DNA from: CAYVHB01 sp964450865
GTDB lineage: Bacteria; Bacillota; Clostridia; Saccharofermentanales; UBA5734
Direction of reading: 5' to 3'
Length of the DNA: 64,000 bases
NCBI GenBank assembly: GCA_964450865.1
Contig: CAYVHB010000003.1
Coordinates: forward strand, 1 to 64,000
In this document: piece by piece, positions 7,514-17,166 of the stretch
Position numbering within the stretch: position 1 is the stretch's first letter
How the letters are laid out: each line of letters opens with the position of its first letter
Position numbers and translations under genes: made by a program
The notes under the pieces: generated by a model
The model's input: the letters and a program-made list of their open reading frames with translations, nothing else
What the model was told of the DNA's origin: nothing
Database searches by the model: none

Positions 7514-10369
7514 ATGACTTACAAGAAGAAACTGATTGAGGTGGCGCTTCCGTTGGAAGCGATCAATGAAGAATCAGCCCGGGAAAAATCCATTCGGCAT
7601 GGTCATCCCTCGACCCTGCATCTGTGGTGGGCCCGCCGGCCACTGGCGGCTGCTCGGGCTGTGATTTTCTCCTCACTCGTCGATGATCCTTCGGCCCATC
7701 CGGAACAATTTCCCACCGAAGCAGCCCAGAACAAAGAGCGCCAGCGGCTATTTCGCCTGATCGAGGATCTCGTCAAGTGGGAGAACTCCAATAACAAGAC
7801 TGTTCTGGATGCCACCAAAGCTGAAATCATGAAATCGACAGATGGCAATCCCCCGCCTCTGCTGGATCCCTTTGCCGGTGGTGGGGCCATTCCCCTGGAA
7901 GCGCAACGGCTTGGCCTCGAAGCCCATGCCAGTGATCTGAATCCGGTCGCGGTCATGATCAACAAGGCAATGATCGAGATCCCACCGAAATTCGCAAATC
8001 AACCACCAGTCAATCCAGAAGCGCGATCACGGATCGATGGCAATCGGGGCTGGGTCGGTGCACAAGGTCTGGCGGAAGATGTGCGCTATTACGGCGAATG
8101 GATGAAGCAGGAGGCCTTCAAGCGTATCGGTCATCTATACCCGAAGGTAAAGGTACCAGAGGAACAGGGTGGCGGCGAAGCGACAGTAATCGCCTGGATC
8201 TGGGCCCGGACTGTGAAATGCCCCAATCCAGCTTGCGGTTGTGAGATGCCTTTAATAAGCAGTTACTTTTTGTCAAAGAAGACCGGAAATGAAGTTTATG
8301 TGCAACCAAATTTAGACGGTAATCATATTAGCTTCACAGTAAATTGTGGGTTACCTACGGGGATCGATGCAAAGAAAATCGAGTCAGGCACGAAATATCG
8401 CAATGAAAAAGGAAAGGGAGTAAAAGCAACCTTTCGCTGCCCTTTATGTCAAAATGGAGTGGTAAAGGGAGATTACGTTGATAAGCAAGCTGAAATCGGA
8501 ACAATGGGCGTTATTCCAGTTGCCATCGTTGCGGAAGGAAATAAAGGCAGACAATATTTCTCGGTTGACAATCATGATGTTCATACACTTCAGCAAGTTG
8601 TAAAGAATTACTATGATCTGCACGGCCTGGAGACAAAGGTGCCTCATGCTGAATGCCGGGGTACCTTCGCTAGTAATGCTCAGGGTCGATATTATGGGTT
8701 CCATGAATTTAAAGACTATTTCACAAGACGTCAATTAATAGCTCTCACGACGTTTTGTGACTTGGTTGCCGAGTCACAAATTAAAGCTGAAGCAGATGCA
8801 ATTACTGCTGGTATGAACAATGATTCAATCTCACTTTCGAAGGGGGGAAGTGGTGCAAAGGCGTATGGAGAGGCGGTGGGTGTTTATTTGAGTTTCATTA
8901 TTAGCAAGCTTGCCGATAGAGGATCGAGCATTTGTAGCTGGGATGTTACGCGAGATGGCCTGCGAAACACTTTCGGGCGACAGGCAATTCCAATGGTATG
9001 GGATTATGCTGAAGGAAATCCATTTAGCAATTCTTCTGGATGCTTTGATAATATGCTTGAATGGATTATCAAATGTATTGAAAGATTTCCGATCGGTTCT
9101 GATTCCTCTGCAAGGCAATTTGATGCGCAAAGTGATAATGGCCTGCGAAATATGATGATCTCAACAGATCCCCCATACTATGACAACATTGGCTACGCAG
9201 ATCTTTCCGACTTCTTTTACGTTTGGATGAGGCAATCCCTAAAAAACACCTATCCAAGTTTATTTAAAACGATGCTGGTTCCAAAAACTGAAGAATTGAT
9301 AGCAACCCCCTATCGTTTCGATGGAAGTGTCGAAAAAGCAAGGGTTTTCTTTGAAAACGGGATGTTCAAAACTTTTGAACAGGTTTTTAGCTACGCTTAT
9401 GATGATGTCCCCGTGACGATTTACTATGCTTTTAAACAGACCGATTCTGATGAAGATGACAAAGGGACAACACAAACAGCCTCAACAGGTTGGGAAACCA
9501 TGCTGTCTGCGATAATTCGAGCAGGTTTTTCAATTACTGGTACTTGGCCAATGCGAACGGAGATGGCCAATCGCTCCATTGGAAACGGAACGAACGCTCT
9601 TGCGTCGTCGATCGTTCTGGTTTGTCGTAAACGCAGTGCGGACGCCGCTATCTGTACCCGTCGTGACTTTGTCAAAACCCTAAAACGCGAACTCAAACCC
9701 GCCCTTACCGAGCTGGAGCGCTCCAATATTGCCCCCGTTGACCTGGCTCAGTCAGCCATTGGTCCTGGCATGGCGGTGTATTCGCGTTACGCCAAAGTTC
9801 TTGAAGCGGATGGCTCGCCGATGACTGTCCGTAGTGCCTTGCAGGTCATCAATCAGGAGCTGGATCTGTATTTTTCCGAACAGGACAATGATCTTGATCG
9901 GGACAGCCGGTTCTGTATCGATCTTTATTCCCAATACGCTTTCAACGACATGAAGTTTGGCGTGGCGGATGTGTTGGCTAGAGCCAAGAACACCTCGGTT
10001 GAGAAGTTGGCTGCAGCCGGTGTCATCGCCGCACAAAAAGGGATTGTCCGCTTATTGACACGTGAAGAGATCCCCGGCCAGGTTAATCCTGCTGAAAGCT
10101 TCATCTGGCTCCTGACTCAGCAGCTGACCTACCAGTTTGAGAAGGGTGGGATCAATGCTTGTGCCGCGGCTATTGCGCCAATATTCGGATCCAATGCTGA
10201 AAGCGCCAAGTCACTGGCCTATCGGCTCTTTACGATTGCCGAGCGCAAGGGCTGGGCGCAAGAGGCGTATGCCTACAACTCACTGGTCATCGCCTGGCCG
10301 GATATCCAGAGCAAAGCCGCGGAACTGCAGAGCAGCAAGCCGGAACAATTGTCCCTCTTTGACATGTAA
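7514..10369 (+). CDS. DUF1156-type DNA adenine methyltransferase of the defence operon
   Basis: A 951-residue protein. The N-terminus (KKKLIEVALPLEAI...HLWWARRPLAAARA) is the DUF1156 signature. The SAM-binding motif DPFAGGG is at residues 118-124 and the catalytic DPPYYDNI begins at 552. Between them are two cysteine pairs, CPNPACGC (236-243) and CPLC (309-312), forming a likely zinc ribbon in the target-recognition region. DPPY-type enzymes methylate adenine N6; here it probably marks self DNA for the system. GAGGAG precedes the ATG. The middle of the gene (about 8245-9500) is markedly more AT-rich than both ends: hand counts per 60 bases are 22 GC at 8281 and 18 at 9241, against 31 at 7921 and 27 at 9841. 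Confidence 0.85.
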   Translation: MTYKKKLIEVALPLEAINEESAREKSIRHGHPSTLHLWWARRPLAAARAVIFSSLVDDPSAHPEQFPTEAAQNKERQRLFRLIEDLVKWENSNNKTVLDATKAEIMKSTDGNPPPLLDPFAGGGAIPLEAQRLGLEAHASDLNPVAVMINKAMIEIPPKFANQPPVNPEARSRIDGNRGWVGAQGLAEDVRYYGEWMKQEAFKRIGHLYPKVKVPEEQGGGEATVIAWIWARTVKCPNPACGCEMPLISSYFLSKKTGNEVYVQPNLDGNHISFTVNCGLPTGIDAKKIESGTKYRNEKGKGVKATFRCPLCQNGVVKGDYVDKQAEIGTMGVIPVAIVAEGNKGRQYFSVDNHDVHTLQQVVKNYYDLHGLETKVPHAECRGTFASNAQGRYYGFHEFKDYFTRRQLIALTTFCDLVAESQIKAEADAITAGMNNDSISLSKGGSGAKAYGEAVGVYLSFIISKLADRGSSICSWDVTRDGLRNTFGRQAIPMVWDYAEGNPFSNSSGCFDNMLEWIIKCIERFPIGSDSSARQFDAQSDNGLRNMMISTDPPYYDNIGYADLSDFFYVWMRQSLKNTYPSLFKTMLVPKTEELIATPYRFDGSVEKARVFFENGMFKTFEQVFSYAYDDVPVTIYYAFKQTDSDEDDKGTTQTASTGWETMLSAIIRAGFSITGTWPMRTEMANRSIGNGTNALASSIVLVCRKRSADAAICTRRDFVKTLKRELKPALTELERSNIAPVDLAQSAIGPGMAVYSRYAKVLEADGSPMTVRSALQVINQELDLYFSEQDNDLDRDSRFCIDLYSQYAFNDMKFGVADVLARAKNTSVEKLAAAGVIAAQKGIVRLLTREEIPGQVNPAESFIWLLTQQLTYQFEKGGINACAAAIAPIFGSNAESAKSLAYRLFTIAERKGWAQEAYAYNSLVIAWPDIQSKAAELQSSKPEQLSLFDM

Positions 10370-10393
10370 AATGCCCTGGCTGGAGGAATCAAT

Positions 10394-13300
10394 ATGGCCA
10401 ATAATCATACGCTGGTATCCAATGGTTTCCGTTCCCTATTGAGTGCGTTAGCACCCTACATTGCCCGCGAGCTGCAATCAGAATATGGCAATGACTGGTG
10501 GCGAATAGCTGTACTGGACAAGCTTTATGACGATCAGAAACGGGATCTGCCAACATCGGGTGATTGGGGCAAGCTGGTCGATTCGCTGGATATCCAGCGC
10601 TGCCTGATCCTGTTTGATTTGTACTGGAACAGTGTTTTCCGCAAGAAACTGTCCATCGATCATCGGACCTGGGCCAAGGAACTCATCGGGGTCCGCAACA
10701 AATTGGCCCATCTCGGTGGACTCGATTTCAACGATGACGATACCTGGCGCGCGCTGGATACAATGTCCCGCCTCTGTGAGCAGCTGGATCCGGAGAGTAC
10801 CGAGGAGATTCGCTCGATCCTTCGTGAAGCCCGTTACGGCTCAGCCAGCGGCTCAATCGCCATGCTCGAGAGTACAGCCACCGCTCCCACGCTGAAGAGC
10901 AAGAGCGCCGGTGTTTTGCAGGAAATCCCATTGCAGGGGCTGCCAAGCTGGCGTGATGTGATTGAGCCGCATCCGGATGTTGCGCAAGGCCGGTACAAGA
11001 ACGCGGAATTTGCCGCCGACCTGGCCCAGGTTGCCCGTGGTGAAGGGGCTTTCGAATATCGCGACCCCGTTGAATTCTTCGGCCGGACCTTTATCACTGA
11101 AGGTATGTCCGGGCTGCTGACCCAGGCCCTGAAGCGAGTCAGTGGCAAGGATGGCGAGCCGGTCATTCAGCTCAAGACGGCGTTTGGTGGCGGCAAGACC
11201 CACAGCATGCTGGCCCTCTACCACCTGTTGCGCGGCAAGATCACCCTTGACAAGGTGCCTGCCGCTAAACCCATTCTCGCCAGAGTTGGCATTGCATCGC
11301 TGCCTCGCGTCAATGTGGCTGTGCTGGTCGGCACGGCTCTGGATCCGACTAAAAGCCGTCGCCCCAGCTATTTCCCAGGCATTACGATCAACACACTCTG
11401 GGGGGAGCTAGCCGCACAGCTGGCTGAATCAGCCGGTAATCCCAAGCTGTATGACTACGTGAAAGAAGCGGACAAGAAGGGCGTATCACCGGGCTCGCTG
11501 GCCCTCAAGCATCTGTTTGATGCCTGTGCCCCCAGCATGATCCTGATCGACGAACTGGTGGCTTATGCCAAGAAGCTCTATGGTGTCAACGGCCTGCCAG
11601 CCGGCAGCTTTGATAACCTGATCACGTTCATTCAGGAGATCACTGAAGCGGCCCGGGCAAGTCGCAACAGTCTGGTGGTTGCATCCATTCCCGAGTCTGA
11701 CATCGAGATCGGCGGCGAGGCTGGCAAGCTGGCCCTGGTCACCATTGAACACACCTTCGGCCGGATGGAATCCATCTGGAAACCAGTAGCTGCCAATGAA
11801 GGCTTTGAGGTTGTCCGGCGCCGGCTCTTTCTGGACTGCAAGAATCCTGCCGCGCGAGAGCAGGTCTGTAATCAGTTTAGCCGGATGTATATGGAGAACG
11901 CGACAGATTTTCCCATCGAGACCAAGGAACTGGACTACAAGCAGCGGCTGATCTCCTGTTATCCCATCCATCCGGAGATCTTTGACCGGCTTTATGAGGA
12001 CTGGGCAACCCTCGAGCGCTTTCAGAAGACCCGTGGTGTCCTGCGCCTGATGGCCACTGTCGTTCACGACCTCTGGATGAGCAATGACGCCGGGCTGATG
12101 ATCATGTGCGGATCCGTTTCACTGGATAATCCGAATGTTCGCGATGAACTGACCCGCCACTTGCCGGAGAACTGGAACGCCCTGGTTGACAGCCAGGTTG
12201 ACGGCAAAAACTCCACGCCCTACCAGAAGGATCAGGGCAATACCCGCTTTGGCAAGGCTCTGGCCTGTCGGCGGATCGCGCGCACCATCATGCTGGGCAG
12301 TGCGCCGTCCGTGAAAGAACAGGCGGTCCGGGGCATTGAAGCATCACGTATCCGGCTGGGGGTTGTTCAGCCCGGTGAAAACATCGCTGTCTTTAATGAC
12401 GCCTTGAGCACGCTACAGACCGCCCTGGCCTATCTGTATGCCAATCCGTCCAATGACCGCTTCTGGTACGATACCCGGCCCACGCTGCGCAAAACGGTCG
12501 AGGATCGGGCCACGCAGTGTCGCAACGCTGATGTGGAGTTCGAGATTGAGCGCCGCCTGCGAACCATCCGTCGCGAGAATCCTTTTTCCGGTGTTCATAT
12601 TTGTCCGGCTTCATCGTTGGATGTTCCCGACGAGCAGAGTGTCCGGCTGGTCATCCTGAATCCTGAAGATGTTTACAAGGCGAGCGGATCCATATCTAAC
12701 GCCCTGACCGTGGCTGAGGATATTCTCAATAACCGTGGCCAGTCACCGCGCATATACCGCAATATGCTGGCCTTTGTGGCCCCGGACAGCGATGCGATTC
12801 AATCACTCAAGAGCGAGGTCCGGCGCTATCTGGCCTGGCGGTCGGTCAAGGAGGATAGCGAAGACCTGAACCTCGACGCCGCCCAGAACCGGGAAACAGA
12901 GAACAATCTGCGCCGCAGTGACGAAACCGTTGACTTGCGGATCAAGGAGTCCTACAGCTGGCTGCTGATCCCCTCAATTGACCGTTCCGTTGATCTTAAG
13001 ACGATCGAGTGGGACCGGATCCGCATCTCGGGTGGCACAGACAGCATTGTTACCAAAGCAACCAGGAAGATGGCGCAGAACGAGGCCCTGATTACCAGAT
13101 GGGCCCCGGCCCTGTTGCTCATGGAACTGAACAACGTCCTGTGGAGAGACCAATCATTCATTGCCATCAAAACGTTGTGGGAATATCTCTGCACGTACTG
13201 TTACCTGCCGCGACTCTCGGCCTATGAAGTCCTTGAGGACGCGATCCGTAATGGGCTCAACTCAATAGAATACTTTGCCCTGGCTGAAGGTATCAGCAGC

Positions 13301-13810
13301 GATAACAGGTTCCTTGAACTAAAGCTTAATCAGGCTGTGCCCAGCTTCGGCAAGCACTGTCTGCTCGTCAAAGTTGCCGAGGCCCGAAAACAGATTGACG
13401 AGGAGACTCGGGCGAATCGTGGCGGTGAGTCTGAAGGCAAGCATCCACCTGCCAGCGGGGCTGAATCGCGAGGCAGTGCACCAGGCAGTGGCGGTAATTT
13501 CCCAACGCTACCACAGACCCCACCAGCAATACCAGCATCGCCACCATCTGCTGTCACACCAGCACAAGCTATACCAATGAACAAGCACTTCTACATGTCG
13601 GCCAGGCTGGACAATACCAGAATCAATCGTGACGTCAGCCGGCTGGTAGACGAAATCATCAATCACTTGACGACGCTCAAGGGCAGCAACGTCGAGATAA
13701 CGCTGGAAGTGACAGCCGAGATCAAGGATGGCGTGCCCGCACCCATCGTGAGAACAGTAACAGAGAACTGCCGGACGCTGAAGGTCAAGGCTTATGGCTT
13801 TGAGGAGTAA
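10394..13810 (+). CDS. Swt1-type HEPN plus DUF499 AAA+ ATPase of the defence operon
   Basis: A 1138-residue protein. Residues ~1-115 look like the Swt1-type HEPN domain, with the RX4H nuclease motif RNKLAH at 101-106. A DUF499-type ATPase follows, with Walker A TAFGGGKTH (262-270) and Walker B MILIDE (D386/E387). A Ser/Pro-rich linker lies near residues 1015-1055, then a small C-terminal domain. DUF499 ATPases occur in several phage-defence loci with DUF1156 methylases. The intact RX4H motif suggests RNase activity, possibly released on infection; that is inference. GGAGG precedes the ATG. It is the last gene of the operon; its last codons start a 16-bp tandem duplication. Confidence 0.82.
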   Translation: MANNHTLVSNGFRSLLSALAPYIARELQSEYGNDWWRIAVLDKLYDDQKRDLPTSGDWGKLVDSLDIQRCLILFDLYWNSVFRKKLSIDHRTWAKELIGVRNKLAHLGGLDFNDDDTWRALDTMSRLCEQLDPESTEEIRSILREARYGSASGSIAMLESTATAPTLKSKSAGVLQEIPLQGLPSWRDVIEPHPDVAQGRYKNAEFAADLAQVARGEGAFEYRDPVEFFGRTFITEGMSGLLTQALKRVSGKDGEPVIQLKTAFGGGKTHSMLALYHLLRGKITLDKVPAAKPILARVGIASLPRVNVAVLVGTALDPTKSRRPSYFPGITINTLWGELAAQLAESAGNPKLYDYVKEADKKGVSPGSLALKHLFDACAPSMILIDELVAYAKKLYGVNGLPAGSFDNLITFIQEITEAARASRNSLVVASIPESDIEIGGEAGKLALVTIEHTFGRMESIWKPVAANEGFEVVRRRLFLDCKNPAAREQVCNQFSRMYMENATDFPIETKELDYKQRLISCYPIHPEIFDRLYEDWATLERFQKTRGVLRLMATVVHDLWMSNDAGLMIMCGSVSLDNPNVRDELTRHLPENWNALVDSQVDGKNSTPYQKDQGNTRFGKALACRRIARTIMLGSAPSVKEQAVRGIEASRIRLGVVQPGENIAVFNDALSTLQTALAYLYANPSNDRFWYDTRPTLRKTVEDRATQCRNADVEFEIERRLRTIRRENPFSGVHICPASSLDVPDEQSVRLVILNPEDVYKASGSISNALTVAEDILNNRGQSPRIYRNMLAFVAPDSDAIQSLKSEVRRYLAWRSVKEDSEDLNLDAAQNRETENNLRRSDETVDLRIKESYSWLLIPSIDRSVDLKTIEWDRIRISGGTDSIVTKATRKMAQNEALITRWAPALLLMELNNVLWRDQSFIAIKTLWEYLCTYCYLPRLSAYEVLEDAIRNGLNSIEYFALAEGISSDNRFLELKLNQAVPSFGKHCLLVKVAEARKQIDEETRANRGGESEGKHPPASGAESRGSAPGSGGNFPTLPQTPPAIPASPPSAVTPAQAIPMNKHFYMSARLDNTRINRDVSRLVDEIINHLTTLKGSNVEITLEVTAEIKDGVPAPIVRTVTENCRTLKVKAYGFEE

Positions 13811-13825
13811 TGGCTTTGCGGAGTA
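13794..13825. repeat. 16-bp tandem duplication at the 3' end of the ATPase gene
   Basis: ATGGCTTTGAGGAGTA (13794-13809) is followed at once by ATGGCTTTGCGGAGTA (13810-13825), one mismatch. The first copy contains the stop codon region, so the second duplicates the end of the gene. Confidence 0.8.
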
Positions 13826-14127
13826 ACAGAATAGTGGCAGATTAAGCAGGATTTTTTCTAACACTGCCACAATATGAAGTGAAACCGCAGCATGACAGCG
13901 CTTTTTATACTCGCACGCGTGCGCGCGTGGCTTGCTTGATTTCGAGCGTAGCCTTGTTTCCTAGTGATGTTCGGGACCACAGGCTGCACGAACAAGCTGT
14001 GGCTTGGTTTGCATACTCCATCCGCTAGACCTATGCCTTAATCCAAACCCTGGGCAAGGATTTGCCTGAACCCAGGTCAAGGCATTCCGTGCTTCACAGG
14101 ATCATTCTGGCCTATTCGGACCGATCC
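13826..14127. other. Gene-free stretch between defence operon and iteron array
   Basis: About 300 bp without a credible ORF. It contains a GCACGCGTGC palindrome near 13913. No terminator with a T-run is obvious. Confidence 0.5.
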
Positions 14128-14399
14128 GATGCCAATGATGCCAATGATGCCGTCATTTTATATAGATACATATCAGGCATGCAGAATATGCAAATAGGCC
14201 CTATATATTCCGTATTATTTATATATATTTTTTATATAAACATATGGCATCACGGCATCATTATCTCTGAAAGGCCTGCGGCTGTAGGGTTTGCGCATGA
14301 TGCCGCTGTGATGCCGGGTGGTTTTCATTTGGCATCACGGCACCAGATTCATGATGCCGCATCCGCTGAGGTTGGCATCATCTCAGGGATACGGCATCA
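14128..14399. promoter_or_regulatory. Iteron-like GGCATCA/TGATGCC array, candidate replication origin of the element
   Basis: Ten perfect copies of the heptamer TGATGCC or its complement GGCATCA start at 14136, 14145, 14246, 14254, 14298, 14309, 14331, 14352, 14374 and 14393, with a near copy at 14127 (CGATGCC). They flank an AT-rich tract (about 14155-14245, with TTTATATATATTTTTTATATAA-like runs). The array lies just beyond the 3' end of the primase/VapE gene. Iterons plus an AT-rich unwinding region next to a replication gene is the usual origin layout of satellites and plasmids. Confidence 0.65.
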
Positions 14400-14405
14400 T
14401 TCACA

Positions 14406-16910
14406 TCAGGCTGGACCGATCCTTTCATAGACACGCTGCGGGCCATACGGTCCACTTCTTAGCTTGTCTTCTGCTTTTTTCCAGCCCGGCATGTTCGACA
14501 TAATATCGTGCATTTCGTTTATTTCTGATGCCTTGGCATTAGAAGAGTCCATATGAAAACATTCAGCTAATAATTCAACTACGCAGATTCTTGTGCGCTT
14601 TTTTGTACCCTTAGCTACTATGTCATCAGCCTGCCCGTTCAAGTAATTCCTTCTTTGCTGCTGATTCATTGCGTTCCAGTTTTCCGGCACCATTTCCTCT
14701 AAAAAGTCTTCAACCATGCCCGCCCTGACGTTGTCTTGCTTGAATTCGTCTTGGTGGGCATTGGCGGCTAATTGCAATTCTGGTGTATCTAAGTAAAGTT
14801 CTTCACCAATAAAATCGTACCAGAATGCAGCCTCTGCCCAGATCTGATCAATATAGTCCTGCGTGATTTTGTCCCAGGTCCCCTTCTTAGGGGGTACATG
14901 GCCAACTTTTACTGGCCAGAATCGCCGATTTCCTGTAGCATCTCGTAAAAACATATCACTATTTGTCGTGCCAATGAATATACATTGGCGAAGATAGTCT
15001 ACTGTACGACGACCATAGGCAGGTCTGAAGTTGTCGGCTTGCTTCGATAAGAATAGCTTAATAGCTTCAGCCTCGGAACGCCTTGCGGCATTTAGTTCAC
15101 CAATTTCAAGGCACCACTTGCCTAGTAACTGCTCGTATGCTTCTTTTCCTTCCATACAGGTTAAAGAGTCAGAAAACCAAGATGGTCCAAAAATCTTTCG
15201 TAAAATCGAGCTCTTACCAATTCCCTGGGGACCAGATAAAACAAGCATATTGTCGAACTTGCAGCCCGGTTCCATGACTCTACTCACTGCTGCGATAAGA
15301 GTCTTTCGCACTACCGCTCTGACATATTGCGTATCATCAGCGCCAAGAAAATCAATTAGCAGCGTTTCCATGCGCTGTTGGCCGTCCCATTTCAGAGCTC
15401 GCAGGTACTCCTTTACTGGATGGTATTTGTGTCGGTCAAACACGATGTTAATAGCATCCGTGGTCCGGCTCACATGATTGATACCATACGTGACGTCCAG
15501 ATAATGGCGCAACTGAGCGTCGTCGGCATCAGCCCAGACTAAAGTCTGACCTGAAATGACTTCACGCCACGGCAGACTACCGGTAATCTCATTGCGGTTG
15601 GAAAACTCGTTGTAGCGCAGACAGCCCTTCAGCTTCGGATCGTTCTCGATGATTAAGGCGATATTTTTAAGCGTCGGTTTTACCTGACCCTTGTCTGTCA
15701 TATCCAGCAGTTTTAGCCAGCTAGAGTCATTAGCGCCATGAGCATCAAGGTTGTAAAAGTCTTGAGCGATTTGATTGTCGGAAGTCCTTGTTAACTCCAA
15801 CCTGGTTGACTCGTCATCCACCGCCATCCGGCACATGGCCTTATATGACGGCATCTTGTTAATCGGAGTGCCCACCGCAACCCCCTCATCAAGATTCCCG
15901 AATTTATGCAGCCGGACTAGATCAAAGGCGTTGAGCAGTCTGCCTCCGGCTGGATCGGTGTTGTGGTGACTGTAAAACCACTTATCCTCGTAGATCACAG
16001 CCCCGCTGGCCGTAGATCCCTGCAGATAGGTGTAGCGGTTGGGCGAAGCTGTCTCCCCGTAGACTCCAGCCAGGAATTTGTCGATCACGTCCTGCATGGA
16101 GTAGGCCCGGCAGAACGCGCCTATAGGTTCTGGTTTGGTGAGTGGATCACCTTGTTCCTTGATAGCCTTGTGTCTTACTGGGTGATCTGCACTCGACTTT
16201 GGCCAGCAGGACGGGTCTCGCCAGTCTTCAAGGCTAGCCAGCACGGAGTCCGGATCGAGCCACGGTGCATCTGAATAACGGTATAAGTACTCGCTATCCT
16301 TGCTGGACGACGGCCAGTACATCAGCCGCTCCGGCTCGTAAGTCGTGCAATCAACTTGCTCGATATCGATCTGCTCAGCAATCCTGCGACCGATGGGCTC
16401 GTACTCATCGCGTGTCACTGGCCGGCGAAATGGCATGACCAGTCGCAGTCGTGGGTTCTCTGGCGTATGCTTATGGGTCGAGTAGATCACATAAGCTATG
16501 CCGTTCAGAGCGGCCCCAATTGCCTCGATGATGCCAGGCTTACAATTGTCAAAGTCGAGCGTCAACAGGTGGCGCAGATCTATGCTTCCCGCCTTGCGTC
16601 GGCCACCATTTAGTTTGCCACCCACAAAGCCGCCGATGTCCTTGATCCGGTCCTGAACGTCCTTGGGAAGCTTGCGGTACTCTTCTACTGTTTCCTTTGT
16701 TCTGGTCGTCTCTGAAAGCTTCTTCACTAGGTCAGACCAGTCCATCTCGCGGTTCTTCCAGTTCATCTCCTTGCGGCTGTTGCCAATAGCTAGCAGGACC
16801 GGTCCGTCATGCTCCAGTTGCTGCTGTTTGAGCCCAGTCACGAGTGATGGAGTATTAGCCGCGTCAGCAATTTGTTTCTTGTTTTTAAATTCAACTGGTG
16901 TTTTTCCCAT
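14406..16910 (-). CDS. Primase/VapE-family replication protein
   Basis: An 834-residue protein with two parts. The N-terminal ~250 residues resemble a primase-polymerase-type domain, with acidic LLTLDFDNC and YSTHKHTPENPRLRLVMP segments. The C-terminal half is the virulence-associated E (VapE) helicase-like ATPase, with Walker A GPQGIGKSS, EIGELN, and an arginine-rich ATGNRRFWPV motif. Such proteins initiate replication of satellites and prophages. I place the start at 16910 because AGGAG lies eight bases upstream; the longer frame to 16964 would run into the Xis-like gene. It is the third gene of the operon driven by the promoter at 17413-17441. Confidence 0.85.
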   Translation of the reverse strand: MGKTPVEFKNKKQIADAANTPSLVTGLKQQQLEHDGPVLLAIGNSRKEMNWKNREMDWSDLVKKLSETTRTKETVEEYRKLPKDVQDRIKDIGGFVGGKLNGGRRKAGSIDLRHLLTLDFDNCKPGIIEAIGAALNGIAYVIYSTHKHTPENPRLRLVMPFRRPVTRDEYEPIGRRIAEQIDIEQVDCTTYEPERLMYWPSSSKDSEYLYRYSDAPWLDPDSVLASLEDWRDPSCWPKSSADHPVRHKAIKEQGDPLTKPEPIGAFCRAYSMQDVIDKFLAGVYGETASPNRYTYLQGSTASGAVIYEDKWFYSHHNTDPAGGRLLNAFDLVRLHKFGNLDEGVAVGTPINKMPSYKAMCRMAVDDESTRLELTRTSDNQIAQDFYNLDAHGANDSSWLKLLDMTDKGQVKPTLKNIALIIENDPKLKGCLRYNEFSNRNEITGSLPWREVISGQTLVWADADDAQLRHYLDVTYGINHVSRTTDAINIVFDRHKYHPVKEYLRALKWDGQQRMETLLIDFLGADDTQYVRAVVRKTLIAAVSRVMEPGCKFDNMLVLSGPQGIGKSSILRKIFGPSWFSDSLTCMEGKEAYEQLLGKWCLEIGELNAARRSEAEAIKLFLSKQADNFRPAYGRRTVDYLRQCIFIGTTNSDMFLRDATGNRRFWPVKVGHVPPKKGTWDKITQDYIDQIWAEAAFWYDFIGEELYLDTPELQLAANAHQDEFKQDNVRAGMVEDFLEEMVPENWNAMNQQQRRNYLNGQADDIVAKGTKKRTRICVVELLAECFHMDSSNAKASEINEMHDIMSNMPGWKKAEDKLRSGPYGPQRVYERIGPA

Positions 16911-16920
16911 TTTACCGCTC

Positions 16921-17166
16921 CTATTTGCCTTGCCGTCTGATTTTACCGTATGAATCAATCTCACAATTTTCAGCAGGTGGATTGGCCAGATAGGCCTCTA
17001 ACGCGTCCAGATTGATCAAAATCCGCCTACCAGCTTTGTGACAAGGGATTGCTCCGCCCTTGACAAGGCCGCGCAAGTACCACTCGTTAATATAGGTATC
17101 GGGATCCTGAGCTCTAAAGTGAGCGATGGTCTGGGCTATAGTTCTCATCCTAGTCAATTCAATCAC
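16921..17166 (-). CDS. Excisionase-like small DNA-binding protein
   Basis: An 81-residue protein with a winged-helix/MerR-like pattern: YINEWYLRGLVKGGAIP (recognition region) then RRILINLDALEAYL. This is typical of excisionase-family proteins and of helix-turn-helix regulators in phage and island operons. The GTG start at 17166 overlaps the stop of the upstream Cro-like gene; an ATG at 17148 is an alternative. Ten bases separate its stop from the preferred VapE start. Its likely job is to direct integrase towards excision, but a purely regulatory role is possible. Confidence 0.65.
   Translation of the reverse strand: MIELTRMRTIAQTIAHFRAQDPDTYINEWYLRGLVKGGAIPCHKAGRRILINLDALEAYLANPPAENCEIDSYGKIRRQGK

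Noticed and set aside
14062..14430. A 122-codon plus-strand ORF in the iteron region
   Set aside because: Its sequence is made of the repeated GGCATCA/TGATGCC motif and AT-rich runs, it has no ribosome site and resembles no protein.
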